In this document: positions 36,301 to 44,385 of the stretch, piece by piece
How the letters are laid out: each line of letters begins with the position of its first letter
Numbering within the stretch: the stretch's first letter is position 1
Assembly (NCBI RefSeq): GCF_014303395.1
Contig: NZ_CP060298.1
Location: 1,798,001 to 1,862,000, forward strand
Reading direction: 5' to 3'
Source: Nakamurella sp. PAMC28650
GTDB lineage: Bacteria; Actinomycetota; Actinomycetes; Mycobacteriales; Nakamurellaceae
DNA: 64,000 nucleotides
Notes under the pieces: model-generated
Told to the model about the DNA's origin: nothing
Seen by the model: the letters and a program-made list of their open reading frames with translations, nothing else
Database searches by the model: none
Program-made: the position numbers and the translations under genes

Positions 36301-36736
36301 ATCGTGGCGTCGGGCAGCAGATGCCGATGGTGATTTCCAGAACATGAGTACCCGGGCCTTCAGCGAGATGACCTACTTCTCCGTGATCGCGTGTCGGCGT
36401 CTGGGTCAAGATGCGAAGGCGGCGGCACTGCAGGACGGGTTGGCCGGCTATGTCGATCTGCTGGACGAGACACCGGCCGTGGCCGACTATTTCGCCACCT
36501 CGCTGCCGACGATGTTGTTGTTCCACGAGGACCTGCAATTCAGGCAGGTCACGACGGTGCTGTTCCTGCGCGCCCAGCTGTGCGTCCTTCGCGGCGACCC
36601 AGAAGGCGCGATCATCCGGCTGAATAAGGTGCAGTCAAGAGACCCAGCGCATCGGCTCGGGATGGAACTGCTGGAGGAGCTGGTCTCGGGCCACTCAGCG
36701 GTAGGTGGCCCGGTCACCTCCGATGCCGCGCGATGA
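33326..36736 (+). CDS. DUF5107 and TPR-repeat protein, probable carbohydrate metabolism
   Basis: 1136 residues from TTG 33326; GTG 33362 is an alternative. Residues about 60-400 form a beta-sandwich DUF5107 domain: WIRLMVLPELGGRIHIGFDKVRGEDFFYRNN, GGVEFNWPQHHRPG, FLWWANVAARVHDDY, QWTWGNAPFGWAWDAQLTD. From about 490 on, degenerate TPR helices run to the end (EAERLLRTAISR, GRIEQAYDVLAKAAW, DPVIWRNLGLAAVNVLGDLDAAGEHYRRAVALAPEDP). No signal peptide. Members of this family sit in sugar-import operons, but the reaction is not established. The stop overlaps the next gene. Confidence 0.82.
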   Translation: MLAHESRIELPPVPTDQSGFEVAAWAEPVLIDTYELEPPDHFPVFLDHRVYQGSSGRVYPLPFYERISSTKSPRSWSAVHLENKWIRLMVLPELGGRIHIGFDKVRGEDFFYRNNVIKPALVGLTGPWISGGVEFNWPQHHRPGTYLPTDTSIERAADGSVTLWCSDHEPFHRMKGMHGIRLHPDRAVVEVVVRLYNRTEDTQTFLWWANVAARVHDDYQSFFPADVNYVADHAKRATTSFPQVRGRYYGVDYPARVDAEHPDADRLDWYRNIPVPTSYMCVGSSGDFFGGYDHRSHVGFVHWADHHISPGKKQWTWGNAPFGWAWDAQLTDVDGPYVELMAGVYTDNQPDFSFLTPGETKSFSQYWYPIHDIGPARAATLDAAAALATSGVAGGKTSVRVGVSVTSARPATVISVLGPAGSLLHRRTADLEPGVPADFSVLLAGYFAASDLTVLAESDGLELVRLRLPPDEDPMAPERATEPPAPAAIESIEELFLAGLHLQQYRHATRSPEPYWREALRRDPSDSRTNVALAARLHRSGRYEEAERLLRTAISRITSLNPNPPCGEAHYRLGITLARLGRIEQAYDVLAKAAWNAAWRAPAHHALARLDCIRGRWGSAEDHLRQVLAAESGHLQAADLLVLVLRRLGRDEAAAAVLADTRTLDPLDFWALDLAGQALPCDAQTMLDVALDYAAAGFVAEALSMLDRAESRVSSSPAGAGNVEPLIGYHRAHILRTAGRLAEADAAAWAASTAVTDLCLPGRPADADALRSALTARPDDARAAGLLGHWLYAHDREADAISMWQRSADLDATDPVIWRNLGLAAVNVLGDLDAAGEHYRRAVALAPEDPRLWFEVDQLAAQRGTPVTERVAVLSARGEITARRDDLTAVLAELLILTDRPEEALALLNGRVFQPWEGGEGRVLAVWEAANARLARTAMAQDRPADAVRCLESALDPPRNLGEARHLLVNSADLHLALGDAQAAAGSASAVRSWRRAADADGDFQNMSTRAFSEMTYFSVIACRRLGQDAKAAALQDGLAGYVDLLDETPAVADYFATSLPTMLLFHEDLQFRQVTTVLFLRAQLCVLRGDPEGAIIRLNKVQSRDPAHRLGMELLEELVSGHSAVGGPVTSDAAR

Positions 36737-37734
36737 CGCCGGCGGGGGCGCCGAGCGCCGATCTCGACACCAGCGGCCCGGACCAGGTGTTCTGGCTGTC
36801 CAATGGCCGACTGACGCTGGGGATCGTACCGGCGCTCGGCGGGCGCCTGCTGTCCCTGCAGTTCGGCGGGCGGGAGTTGCTCTACCGCAACGCAGAATTG
36901 ATCGACCACCGACTGCACCGCCGGGACGCATCCCTGCGTCCACCGGTCGACGTCACGATGGCATCCTGGCGCAACTACGGCGGTGACAAGACCTGGCCCG
37001 CTCCGCAGGGTTGGTCAGGGCCGGCGCAGTGGCCCGGCCCGCCGGACCCGGTGCTGGACTCCGGGCCCTACGTCCCGACGTTGACCCTGGCCGACGACTC
37101 GGTCACGCTCGCTATGACCAGTGCGCCGGATCGCCGGAGCGGACTGCAGATCACCAGGACGGTGAGGCTGCGCGCGGGATCGGTCGAGTACGAGTTGCGG
37201 CAGCGGTTCGAGGCCGTCGACCGCCCCGTCAGGTGGGCGATCTGGGATGTACTACAACTGCGGGCCGAGTCTTCCGGCGATCCACGTGACGGCTGGTACG
37301 CGACCGTCGTCGACTCACCCGACTCTGCCATCGAATTGTTGTCCGGCAATGGATTTCCCGCTCATTCCATCGCTGACGGGGTGATGGTCGTTCCGTTCCA
37401 GGAAATCGTCGGCAAGCTCGGAGTCCCGGGCGCTTCGGGCCGTGTCGCCACCTGGCTCGACGGCGTCGCGGTGACGCAACGGTTCTCGGTCGTCGAGGGG
37501 GCCGAGTATCCGGATCGCGGATCGAGGGCCGAGATCTGGTTGGAGTGCCCGCTCCCGCATCCGTTGGCCCATCTCGGCGGGCTCGACCCGCCGGCACGCA
37601 TCATCGAGAGCGAGGTGTTGGGGCCGCTGATCACACTGATGCCCGGGGAAAGCACGTCGTCGAATGTGGTCGTCGGCGTCACCACCGAGTTCGTCCCGGC
37701 GACATGGGCGACGCGCCCCCAGCGACGATCGTGA
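36733..37734 (+). CDS. DUF4380-like, aldose-1-epimerase-fold protein
   Basis: 333 residues; ATG 36733 overlaps the upstream stop (ATGA). The N-terminus FWLSNGRLTLGIVPALGGRLLSLQFGGRELLYRN strongly echoes the start of the DUF5107 domain encoded just before (LPELGGR ... FYRN), suggesting the same galactose-mutarotase-like sandwich. Other marks are NYGGDKTWPAPQGW and VEYELRQRFEAVDRPVRWAIWDVLQLR. It could act on the anomeric centre of the imported sugar (inference). Confidence 0.72.
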   Translation: MTPAGAPSADLDTSGPDQVFWLSNGRLTLGIVPALGGRLLSLQFGGRELLYRNAELIDHRLHRRDASLRPPVDVTMASWRNYGGDKTWPAPQGWSGPAQWPGPPDPVLDSGPYVPTLTLADDSVTLAMTSAPDRRSGLQITRTVRLRAGSVEYELRQRFEAVDRPVRWAIWDVLQLRAESSGDPRDGWYATVVDSPDSAIELLSGNGFPAHSIADGVMVVPFQEIVGKLGVPGASGRVATWLDGVAVTQRFSVVEGAEYPDRGSRAEIWLECPLPHPLAHLGGLDPPARIIESEVLGPLITLMPGESTSSNVVVGVTTEFVPATWATRPQRRS

Positions 37735-37767
37735 CCCGAGACCACCGATGGGTCAACTTGTCCCGTT

Positions 37768-37917
37768 CTAGAGGAGAACGCCTTGCTCGCCGGCCAACAT
37801 GGTGAGGTCGTTGCGCTCGCGCTCGCTCGTCGCGTGGGCGATCGCGTAGTGGATGCTGTTGCGGTATTCCTCACGTCGCTGCCGGCGGGCCTGGGCGGCC
37901 CTGCGGAACCTCGTCAT
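37768..37917 (-). CDS. Small basic protein, 49 residues
   Basis: ATG 37915-37917, stop TAG 37768. The protein begins MTRFRRAAQARRQRREEYR, then SIHYAIAHATSERERND and ends LAGEQGVLL. It is helical and Arg/Glu-rich. Its ATG overlaps the stop of the 50-residue gene upstream (ATGA), which argues that both are real and translationally coupled. No family recognised. Confidence 0.6.
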   Translation of the reverse strand: MTRFRRAAQARRQRREEYRNSIHYAIAHATSERERNDLTMLAGEQGVLL

Positions 37918-38066
37918 CGGTCGAGTCCTGGCCGGGTGCGCTGGCTGATGATGATCAACTCGTCACGCATGGCCGGCGATCCGGCATCTGCGATCATCCG
38001 CGCGAGAGCGCGGTCGTTGCGGGCTTCGATGTGACGCTTCTTGAGAGTGCTGATGATGCTGGACAT
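37914..38066 (-). CDS. Small basic protein, 50 residues, coupled to the next
   Basis: ATG 38064-38066. It reads MSSIISTLKKRHIEARNDR, then ALARMIADAGSPAMRDELI and ends QRTRPGLDR. Overlap of stop and next start supports a two-gene mini-operon divergent from lsr2. It could be DNA- or RNA-associated given the basic helix, but this is a guess. Confidence 0.6.
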   Translation of the reverse strand: MSSIISTLKKRHIEARNDRALARMIADAGSPAMRDELIIISQRTRPGLDR

Positions 38067-38327
38067 TTCGGTGGATCCCCGCTCTGTTCTCGCGGTGGTG
38101 CGCTTGCCCTCTCTGGAACATCTGCGCTCATCCGGCCCACCGGGTCGGGGGGCGGAGATCGTCGTTCTATTTATGCTTCGTTGACAAGACGCACCAGGAC
38201 GGCAGTTGATACGTCGATCGTCCGGTGATACGCCTCACTCGCCGGGGAATCGACTGCTTCCAGGAGCATGCAAGCTCCCGCTACGATAACGCTGATCATC
38301 ACCGACGAGCAGCAGGGAAAACATTCA

Positions 38328-38708
38328 ATGGCACAGCAGACCACGGTCACCTATCTCGACGACATCGACGGCAGCAAGGCGGCGGAGACCGTCGCCTTCG
38401 GCCTCGACGGAGCGCACTACGAGATCGATCTCAGTGCGAAGAATGCGAAGAACCTCCGCAAGGCCGTGGCGGAGTTCGTCGAACACGCACGCCAGATCAA
38501 GACCGCCGGGATTGCCGGAGCCCGCACCACGCGCGGCGCCGGCCGGAAAGCCTCTTCGGCCGAGGCCAAGCCCGAGAAGCGAGCCGGCAAGAGCGAATTG
38601 GTGGCCATCCGCGCCTGGGCTGCCGAGAACGGCATCGAGATCGCCGCCCGCGGACGTATCTCGGAAAGTGTGAAGACGCAGTACGCCGAGGCGGTTGCCG
38701 CACAGTAG
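38328..38708 (+). CDS. lsr2: Lsr2 nucleoid-associated protein
   Basis: 126 residues from ATG 38328. The N-terminal dimerisation domain is VTYLDDIDGSKAAETVAFGLDGAHYEIDLSAKNAKNLRKAVAEFVEHAR. A basic linker (TTRGAGRKASSAEAKPEKR) leads to the C-terminal DNA-binding domain SELVAIRAWAAENGIEIAARGRISESV, whose RGR inserts into the minor groove of AT-rich DNA. Lsr2 is the actinobacterial xenogeneic silencer, and it sits amid accessory genes here. The upstream 38067-38327 contains only promoter-like sequence. Confidence 0.93.
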   Translation: MAQQTTVTYLDDIDGSKAAETVAFGLDGAHYEIDLSAKNAKNLRKAVAEFVEHARQIKTAGIAGARTTRGAGRKASSAEAKPEKRAGKSELVAIRAWAAENGIEIAARGRISESVKTQYAEAVAAQ

Positions 38709-38749
38709 TGCCCCGGTCGTTGCCCTGGCAGTGCCGCCCCGGAAGGGCG

Positions 38750-38932
38750 TCAGTGGTCGGAGGGTGCCGAGTCCAGTGGGTCGATGAACGTCAGGTGATG
38801 ATCGCCGTTCGGCTCCGACCGCTTCCGTGTGGAGGCAGCGTCGGTGGCGGAGTGGGTCGGTGAGGCCTGATCGGCGGTGGCGTTGGAAAACAACGGCGAG
38901 AAACCGTCTGATGCGGAGTGCTGTGAAGTCAC
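38750..38932 (-). CDS. Small hypothetical protein, 60 residues
   Basis: GTG 38932 to TGA 38750. It begins VTSQHSASDGFSPLFSN and ends LTFIDPLDSAPSDH. It is polar and Ser/Asp-rich with no hydrophobic core, so probably disordered. It is supported only by a compositional change from the upstream open frame and a plausible start. Low confidence. Confidence 0.35.
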   Translation of the reverse strand: MTSQHSASDGFSPLFSNATADQASPTHSATDAASTRKRSEPNGDHHLTFIDPLDSAPSDH

Positions 38933-39136
38933 GGTCTGCTTTCTGAGTCGGATGTGCTGGTGCTGGTGAGGCCCTCGGGTGGAAATTCGCCGTCGCAGGG
39001 GCGTCGGCGTGGGAAACGCCAGCATTCCCCCCCGCCGAACTGGAGGTTCGAACCGGGTGGACCGGGTGTATCCCTGCGGGGACGCAATAGCCCTGGGTGG
39101 TGCGCGACGGCTCCACCTTTCGGACGAGTGTTCCCC

Positions 39137-39394
39137 ATGAGCATGCCACGTCAGGGCGTCGAGGTGCCAGAGCCGTGGGACGACACGGACCAGATCGCCG
39201 GACCATCCCGGGCGGAGCAAGCCGCGGCCGCCGATCCGAGTTCGCTCCGCGCCCGGGGACGCCGGCGTTTCGTGCTGCCGGTGGGAAGTCGCGGTGAACT
39301 CGGTGTCGCCGTGGTCGGTGACCGGCCCACCGACAAGTTCCGTTGCGGCCCAATGGGTCTGGTGGTGACCTGGCTCGACGAGCCCGACCACTGA
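39137..39394 (+). CDS. Small hypothetical protein, 85 residues
   Basis: ATG 39137. MSMPRQGVEVPEPWDDTDQ starts it; a beta-like section FVLPVGSRGELGVAVVGD and FRCGPMGLVVTWLDEPDH end it. Codon use looks coding. No family known to me. It precedes another small gene and the large LuxR-type regulator on the same strand. Confidence 0.45.
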   Translation: MSMPRQGVEVPEPWDDTDQIAGPSRAEQAAAADPSSLRARGRRRFVLPVGSRGELGVAVVGDRPTDKFRCGPMGLVVTWLDEPDH

Positions 39395-39466
39395 GGCGAC
39401 CGCCCGGGCGGAAGATAAGGCGATCGCCTCATGTGTCCAGGGCGTCTCACGACAACGGTCGTTCCC

Positions 39467-39709
39467 ATGACGATGAACCTGTTCGCAGTCCAGAGCACGA
39501 TCGAGCACCGCAATCGGGAGTTGGCCGCGATCGATCGGCGGCGCTGGCCGGATGTGGCCCACGCCCAGCGACTGGCCCACCACCGAACGGTCGGCCGGTC
39601 TCGACCGGCGGCCGACCCGGCACGGCCCTTGCGCCCGCGGCATCCGGCCGGCCGGTGGCGACTGTGGTGGCACGGGTTCGCCCGGAGCACCCGTGTTGCG
39701 CGACGATAG
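39467..39709 (+). CDS. Small basic hypothetical protein, 80 residues
   Basis: ATG 39467. MTMNLFAVQSTIEHRNREL begins a helical, Arg/His-rich protein that ends RLWWHGFARSTRVARR. The C-terminal Trp/Arg-rich tail could touch membranes or nucleic acid. It ends 4 bp before the LuxR-type regulator and is likely co-transcribed with it. Family not recognised. Confidence 0.5.
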   Translation: MTMNLFAVQSTIEHRNRELAAIDRRRWPDVAHAQRLAHHRTVGRSRPAADPARPLRPRHPAGRWRLWWHGFARSTRVARR

Positions 39710-39713
39710 CCGG

Positions 39714-42629
39714 GTGCCCCGACCCCCCAGCCACGCATTCGTCGGCCGGTCCGCCGAGCTGACGGAGCTGCTCGGGGCGTTCGACGCCGCGGCCACCGAA
39801 TCGGATCCCAGCTTCACGCTGGTCAGCGGCGACGCCGGCAGTGGCAAGACCAGGTTGCTGCAGGAGCTCCAGAGCCGGGTCGAGGCCGCCGGTGGCCTGG
39901 CCCTGGTGGGATCCTGCGTCCAGGTCGGTGATTTCGGGCTGCCCTACCTTCCGATCGTCGACGCCCTACGCACCGTGGAGGCCGATCCGACCGGTGCGAA
40001 GGTGCTCAGGGCCGAGTCGGCGCTCCGGCCGGCTCTGGCCCGGCTGCTGCCGCAACTGCTGGACCGGTCCGCTGACGAGCCGGAACCGGGGACCGCGCCG
40101 TTGCAGGACGGACTCGGCCAGGGGCAGCTGTTCGAGGCGTTGCATCGCGTGCTGACGATCCTCGGTGCTGCCCGGCCGGTGCTGTTGGTGATCGAGGACG
40201 CCCACTGGGCCGACCACAGCACCCGTGACCTGATCGCCTTCCTGGCCAGGACGCTGAGGTCCGGTCGGGTCACCGTCGTGGTCAGCTACCGCACGGACGA
40301 CCTGCAGCGGCGTCACCCGCTGCGGCCGTTGCTGGCCGAGCTGGCCCGGCTGCCGGAGGTCCGCCGGGTCGCCCTCGCGCCGTTCACCCGCACGGAACTG
40401 GCCCAGCTGCTGGACGAACTCACCGGCTCGCCGGTGGACGTCCATCTGGTCGACCGCGTTTTCGCGCGCAGCCAGGGCAACGCCTTCTTCGCCGAGGAGC
40501 TGATCAGGGCCGGGCGCAACACCAACGGGGCGGGCCGGCTACCAGATCAACTGACCGACGTGCTGCTCAGCCGGGTGGAGGAGCTGGACTCGGCGGGACG
40601 GCAGGCGGTTCGCGCAGCGGCGGTCGCCGGGCGGCGGGTCGGACACGGTCTGCTGTTGGCCGCGGCCGATGCGCCGGAGACCGAAGAGGGCCTGCGTCAG
40701 GCGGTCGAGGCGGGTTTGCTCACCACCGACGGCGAGTCCTACAACTTCCGACACGCACTGTTCCAGGAGGCCGTCTACGGCGACCTGCTGCCCGGCGAGC
40801 GGGTTCGGCTCCACGCACGGTTCGCCGAGCTGCTGGCTGCCGACACCGATGCAGCCGGCGGTCCCGCCGAGTTGGCCCATCACCTGCTGGCCGGGCACGA
40901 CCTGCCGGCCGCGCTGGGTGCGCTCATCCGGGCCGCGACGGCGGCCGAGACGATGGCGGCACCGGCAGAGGCGCTGCGACACCTCGAGCAGGCGGTCGCG
41001 CTGCTCGACCGGCTCGGTACCGGCGGTGATCGACTCTACCTGCTCCTTCGGGCCAGGTAGGCGGCATCCGCCAGCGGCGACCCGGCGCGAGCGCTCTTCT
41101 TCGGCCGTGCCGTCATGACGCTGGTCGACGACCGTCCCGAGGATGTCGAGGCGCGAGCGGGCGCCCGGGAACGGCTGGCCATTCTGCAGTTCGAGGCCGA
41201 CGTCGACGACGACGAGCCGTCGCGGGTGGCCCTGGAGCTGCTCGACGGCCGCGGACCGAGTCCGCTGTTGGCCAGGGTGCTGGCCACCCGCGGTCGGGTG
41301 CTGATCGTCCGCGACCGACCGGCGGGTGTGGATACGCTCGCCGAGGCGACCAGGATCGCCCATCGCACCGGCGCGGACGCGATCGCCGCCGACGCCCTGA
41401 TCACGCTGAACCTGCTGGGCCGGCGCGGTGTTCTGCCCACGGACGAGGTGCCGTCGTTGGCGCAGGCCCTGGCCGGGACGACCGGTCCGGACGGTGTCAG
41501 CGTCCGGCTGCGAGCCCTCCGGTTCCAGGCGGCGCAGCTGATGGAGGACGGCGACCTGATGGGTGCGAGGGCCGCGGCCGACGAGGGTGTCGAGTTGAGC
41601 AGTGCAGCCGGCCTGAGTTGGAGTAGCTATGGTCTGGACCTGCGGCTGATGGACGCCTGGATTCTGGAAGCCACCGGGGAGTGGGACGAGGCGCTGGCCA
41701 AGAGCCTGGTGGCCGTCTACGCCCCGACCGAACCGGGGCGGGTGCTCGCCACTGCCGCCGTCGGCATCCTGGTCGGCCGCGGTGATCCGGAAGGTGAGTC
41801 GCTACTGGCCAGGCTGCGCGGCACCGGCGACGGATATTCCGAGCTGCAGCTCGACCTGCGCGAGATCGACCTGCGGCTGTTGCAGCGTCGGCCGGTCGAC
41901 GCCCTCGCCGTCGTCGAGCGTTGCCGACGCCGGCTGGACTCGGACGGGTGGGTGACCGAACGGTTGCTGCTGACAACCCGGCACGCGCAGGCATTGGCCG
42001 ATCTGGCCGAGACCGCCCGTCGCGACGGCACCGATCCGGAAGAGCTGATCGCCCACTCGGCGTCCCTGGTCGACGAGGCCGATGCCCGGTCGGTGACGCC
42101 GGCACTGGCCGGTGCCTATGGCCTCAGCTGGCTGCTGCGGCTGCGGGCGGAGTCCGATCGGGCTGCCGGTACCGACACCGCGGATCAATGGGCGGCGGTG
42201 CTCGCTGCCGCGCGTCGGGCGGGCCGGGTCCCGGAACAGCTCTACGCCGGCGTACGGGCCGCGCGGATGTTCCTGCAGGCCGGTGACCGGGTCCGGGCCG
42301 CAGACCTGCTCCGCACGGCACGGAAGCAGGCCTTGATGCTCGGCGCGTCTCCGGTGCTGTCGACCATCGACGAGATGGTGCGTCGCTCGCGCCTGCGGCC
42401 GGGTGCCGACCAGGGAGTGACCGCCTCGGAAAGCCCTCTGACCGCAAGGGAATCGGAGGTGCTCGGGCTGGTGTCGACGGGACTGTCGAACCGACAGGTC
42501 GGGAACGCCCTGTTCATCTCCGACAAGACGGCCAGCGTTCACCTGAGCCACATCATGAGCAAACTGGGTGCCACCACCCGCACCGAGGCGGTGTCGATCG
42601 CCCGGCAGCGCGGCCTGCTGGTGGATTGA
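39714..42629 (+). pseudogene. LuxR-type ATP-binding regulator (LAL/MalT class) with an in-frame TAG
   Basis: Starts at GTG 39714. Walker A GDAGSGKT lies at residues 39-46 and Walker B in VLLVIEDAHWAD; NACHT/AAA-like and TPR-like regions follow. The C-terminal HTH is LTARESEVLGLVSTGLSNRQVGNALFISDKTASVHLSHIM. TAG at 41058-41060 (codon 449) interrupts it, but the same frame continues to 42629 without a shift, so only one codon is wrong for a 971-residue protein. Alternatives: pseudogene, sequence error or readthrough. The 3' part has its own ATG 41115 and could make a truncated HTH protein. Confidence 0.85.
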
Positions 42630-42710
42630 CCGGCCATGCTGACGACCGGCGTCCCGTCCGGGGTCCGGAGGGAGTTGCGCGGAGCGCAAGGAGCTGTTCT
42701 GGTGCAGCCC

Positions 42711-43679
42711 CTACGGGCTCGAGGCAACCGCGTCCAGCAGGTCCGCGATGGCCGACCTGGTGAGCGGGTCCGCAGCTGTTTCCCCGAACAGGCGCGCCAG
42801 GCGGTCTCGTTCGGGGTCTCCGGGCGGATGCTCGAGCCAACCCGTGCAGGCCCGCTCGTTGATGTGCCCCAGCACGGCGACGAGCATGGTGAAATCCCCG
42901 GGCTCTCGGACACGGCCCGGCCCGCCCCAGGCTCGGTAGCTCTGGACGATCGCTGCAGCCCGGTCGGCCCGGCCGCCGGCGAAACTCCAGACCACGAAGG
43001 CCAATTCCTGGCTCGCGCCGGCCATCCCGTGATTGTCCCAGTCGATGACGCACATCGAGCCGTCGACAGTTCCGCGTAAATTCTCGGGGAACAGGTCCCG
43101 GTGGCAGGTCTGCGGATCGTCGGGGTCGACCATGGTCTGTTCCAAGGCGACGAGTTCCTCGCGCAGCCCGGCCAGATCGTCGGCGAATGGCGCCCGGGCA
43201 TCGGTCAGCGCCACGATGAGCTCGTCCCACCGTCTGGCGCCCACCGGCCGTCGGTACCACGGGTGCGCTCCCCGGGTCCCCTGAAAAGGGGTGCGATGGA
43301 GCGCGCCGAGTGTGGCGCCGACCGCTGCGGCGTCCAGCGTCGGGCCGACCTCCGAGAGGTCGACCCATTCGGAGACGCGTACCTGCGTGCCTGGTAGGTC
43401 CAGGAGGACGGCCCCGCTCCGGGTGGTCAGCATAGTTGGCGTCGGCACGCCGGAAGCCCCTGCCGCCGTGGCGAACTCGACGTCTTGCCGGACGTCCGCC
43501 TCGACCTGCGGGTGGATCAGCTGCTTGACCGCCCAGGTGCCGCGGCTGGTCGTGAGACGAAAGACGAAGCCCAGCTCGCCGCGCCCCGTTGGCCCGGCGT
43601 GAGCCACGACGTCTCCGAGGTCGAAGGCAGCGGCGATGGACACGGCGTGGGCGGTGGTGAGTTCCGGCGGTGACGTCAC
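42711..43679 (-). CDS. Aminoglycoside phosphotransferase-family kinase
   Basis: 322 residues from GTG 43679. Kinase-like signatures: GFVFRLTTSRGTWAVKQL (nucleotide-binding Lys), QTCHRDLFPENLRG (catalytic loop, HRD-like) and CVIDWDNHGMAG (metal-binding Asp). APH-family enzymes phosphorylate small molecules such as antibiotics, sugars or choline. The substrate is unknown. The gene is convergent with the LuxR-type regulator. Confidence 0.85.
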   Translation of the reverse strand: MTSPPELTTAHAVSIAAAFDLGDVVAHAGPTGRGELGFVFRLTTSRGTWAVKQLIHPQVEADVRQDVEFATAAGASGVPTPTMLTTRSGAVLLDLPGTQVRVSEWVDLSEVGPTLDAAAVGATLGALHRTPFQGTRGAHPWYRRPVGARRWDELIVALTDARAPFADDLAGLREELVALEQTMVDPDDPQTCHRDLFPENLRGTVDGSMCVIDWDNHGMAGASQELAFVVWSFAGGRADRAAAIVQSYRAWGGPGRVREPGDFTMLVAVLGHINERACTGWLEHPPGDPERDRLARLFGETAADPLTRSAIADLLDAVASSP

Positions 43680-43853
43680 TGCTTGATGATGACCGATCGG
43701 CTCGACCTCACCCAGCAACTCGGGGAACCGGTTCTGGAAGGCTCGCGTTCGGTGAACACTGATCGAGGTTGGTCACCGTCCCACATGGGCTGATGACCAA
43801 AATCGACGTGGGGATCGGGACCAATTCCGCTGGAATCAGTGGATGATCCCGGT

Positions 43854-44171
43854 ATGAGCAGTGAACAGAAGGACATCAGCAGTGACCAGGAAAAACCGGT
43901 CGACCCCACACCGCCGGCAGAAAGATCCGTCGGCTGGAGCGCGAGTGAGGTGGTCCACGACCACGGTGACCAACCGGCCGTGTCGGCGGGCTGGTCGGGG
44001 GATGAGGTGGTCGAGGACCGCGGCGATGGTCAGCCCGATGGACCGGACGAAGACGGCGGCTGGTCGGGCGATGAAGTGGTCAAGGATCAACCTCATCCGA
44101 TCGCCGGAAAGTCCGGGTGGTCAGGTGGGGAAGTGGTCGGTGAAAGACACGCGGTCGACGATCCGGACTGA
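43854..44171 (+). CDS. Acidic protein with four GWSxxEVV repeats
   Basis: 105 residues from ATG 43854 (GTG 43839 also in frame). Four near-identical octads, GWSASEVV, GWSGDEVV, GWSGDEVV and GWSGGEVV, begin at residues 27, 46, 69 and 88, separated by Asp/Gly/Pro-rich linkers of 11-15 residues. No signal peptide or membrane helix. The even spacing suggests four copies of a short binding peptide, perhaps docking to a partner. I know no family with this motif. Confidence 0.6.
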   Translation: MSSEQKDISSDQEKPVDPTPPAERSVGWSASEVVHDHGDQPAVSAGWSGDEVVEDRGDGQPDGPDEDGGWSGDEVVKDQPHPIAGKSGWSGGEVVGERHAVDDPD

Positions 44172-44385
44172 GGTCACGTGTGCGGGTCATCGATCTCGGC
44201 CACATGATTTGCTGCTCGATGCATCGAGTGGTGACCCAACTCGGGCGAATCGGACTCAGATGACCCAAAAGTCACCGCTCGATCTGAGCGGCGCTGGCTG
44301 CTCATGATGCGCCCAATGCGTTGAGTGCAGCCCGAATGGGACCGAAAACTTCCAGGGCTCGGGCGATTTCCAACCCCTGGCTGGG

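Noticed and set aside
38750-39847. A 365-codon minus-strand open frame opposite several plus-strand genes
   Set aside because: High GC keeps antisense frames open; composition is Arg/Pro/Ser-rich without domains, and the plus strand there has coherent small genes and the start of the LuxR regulator. Only the last 60 codons were kept, at low confidence.
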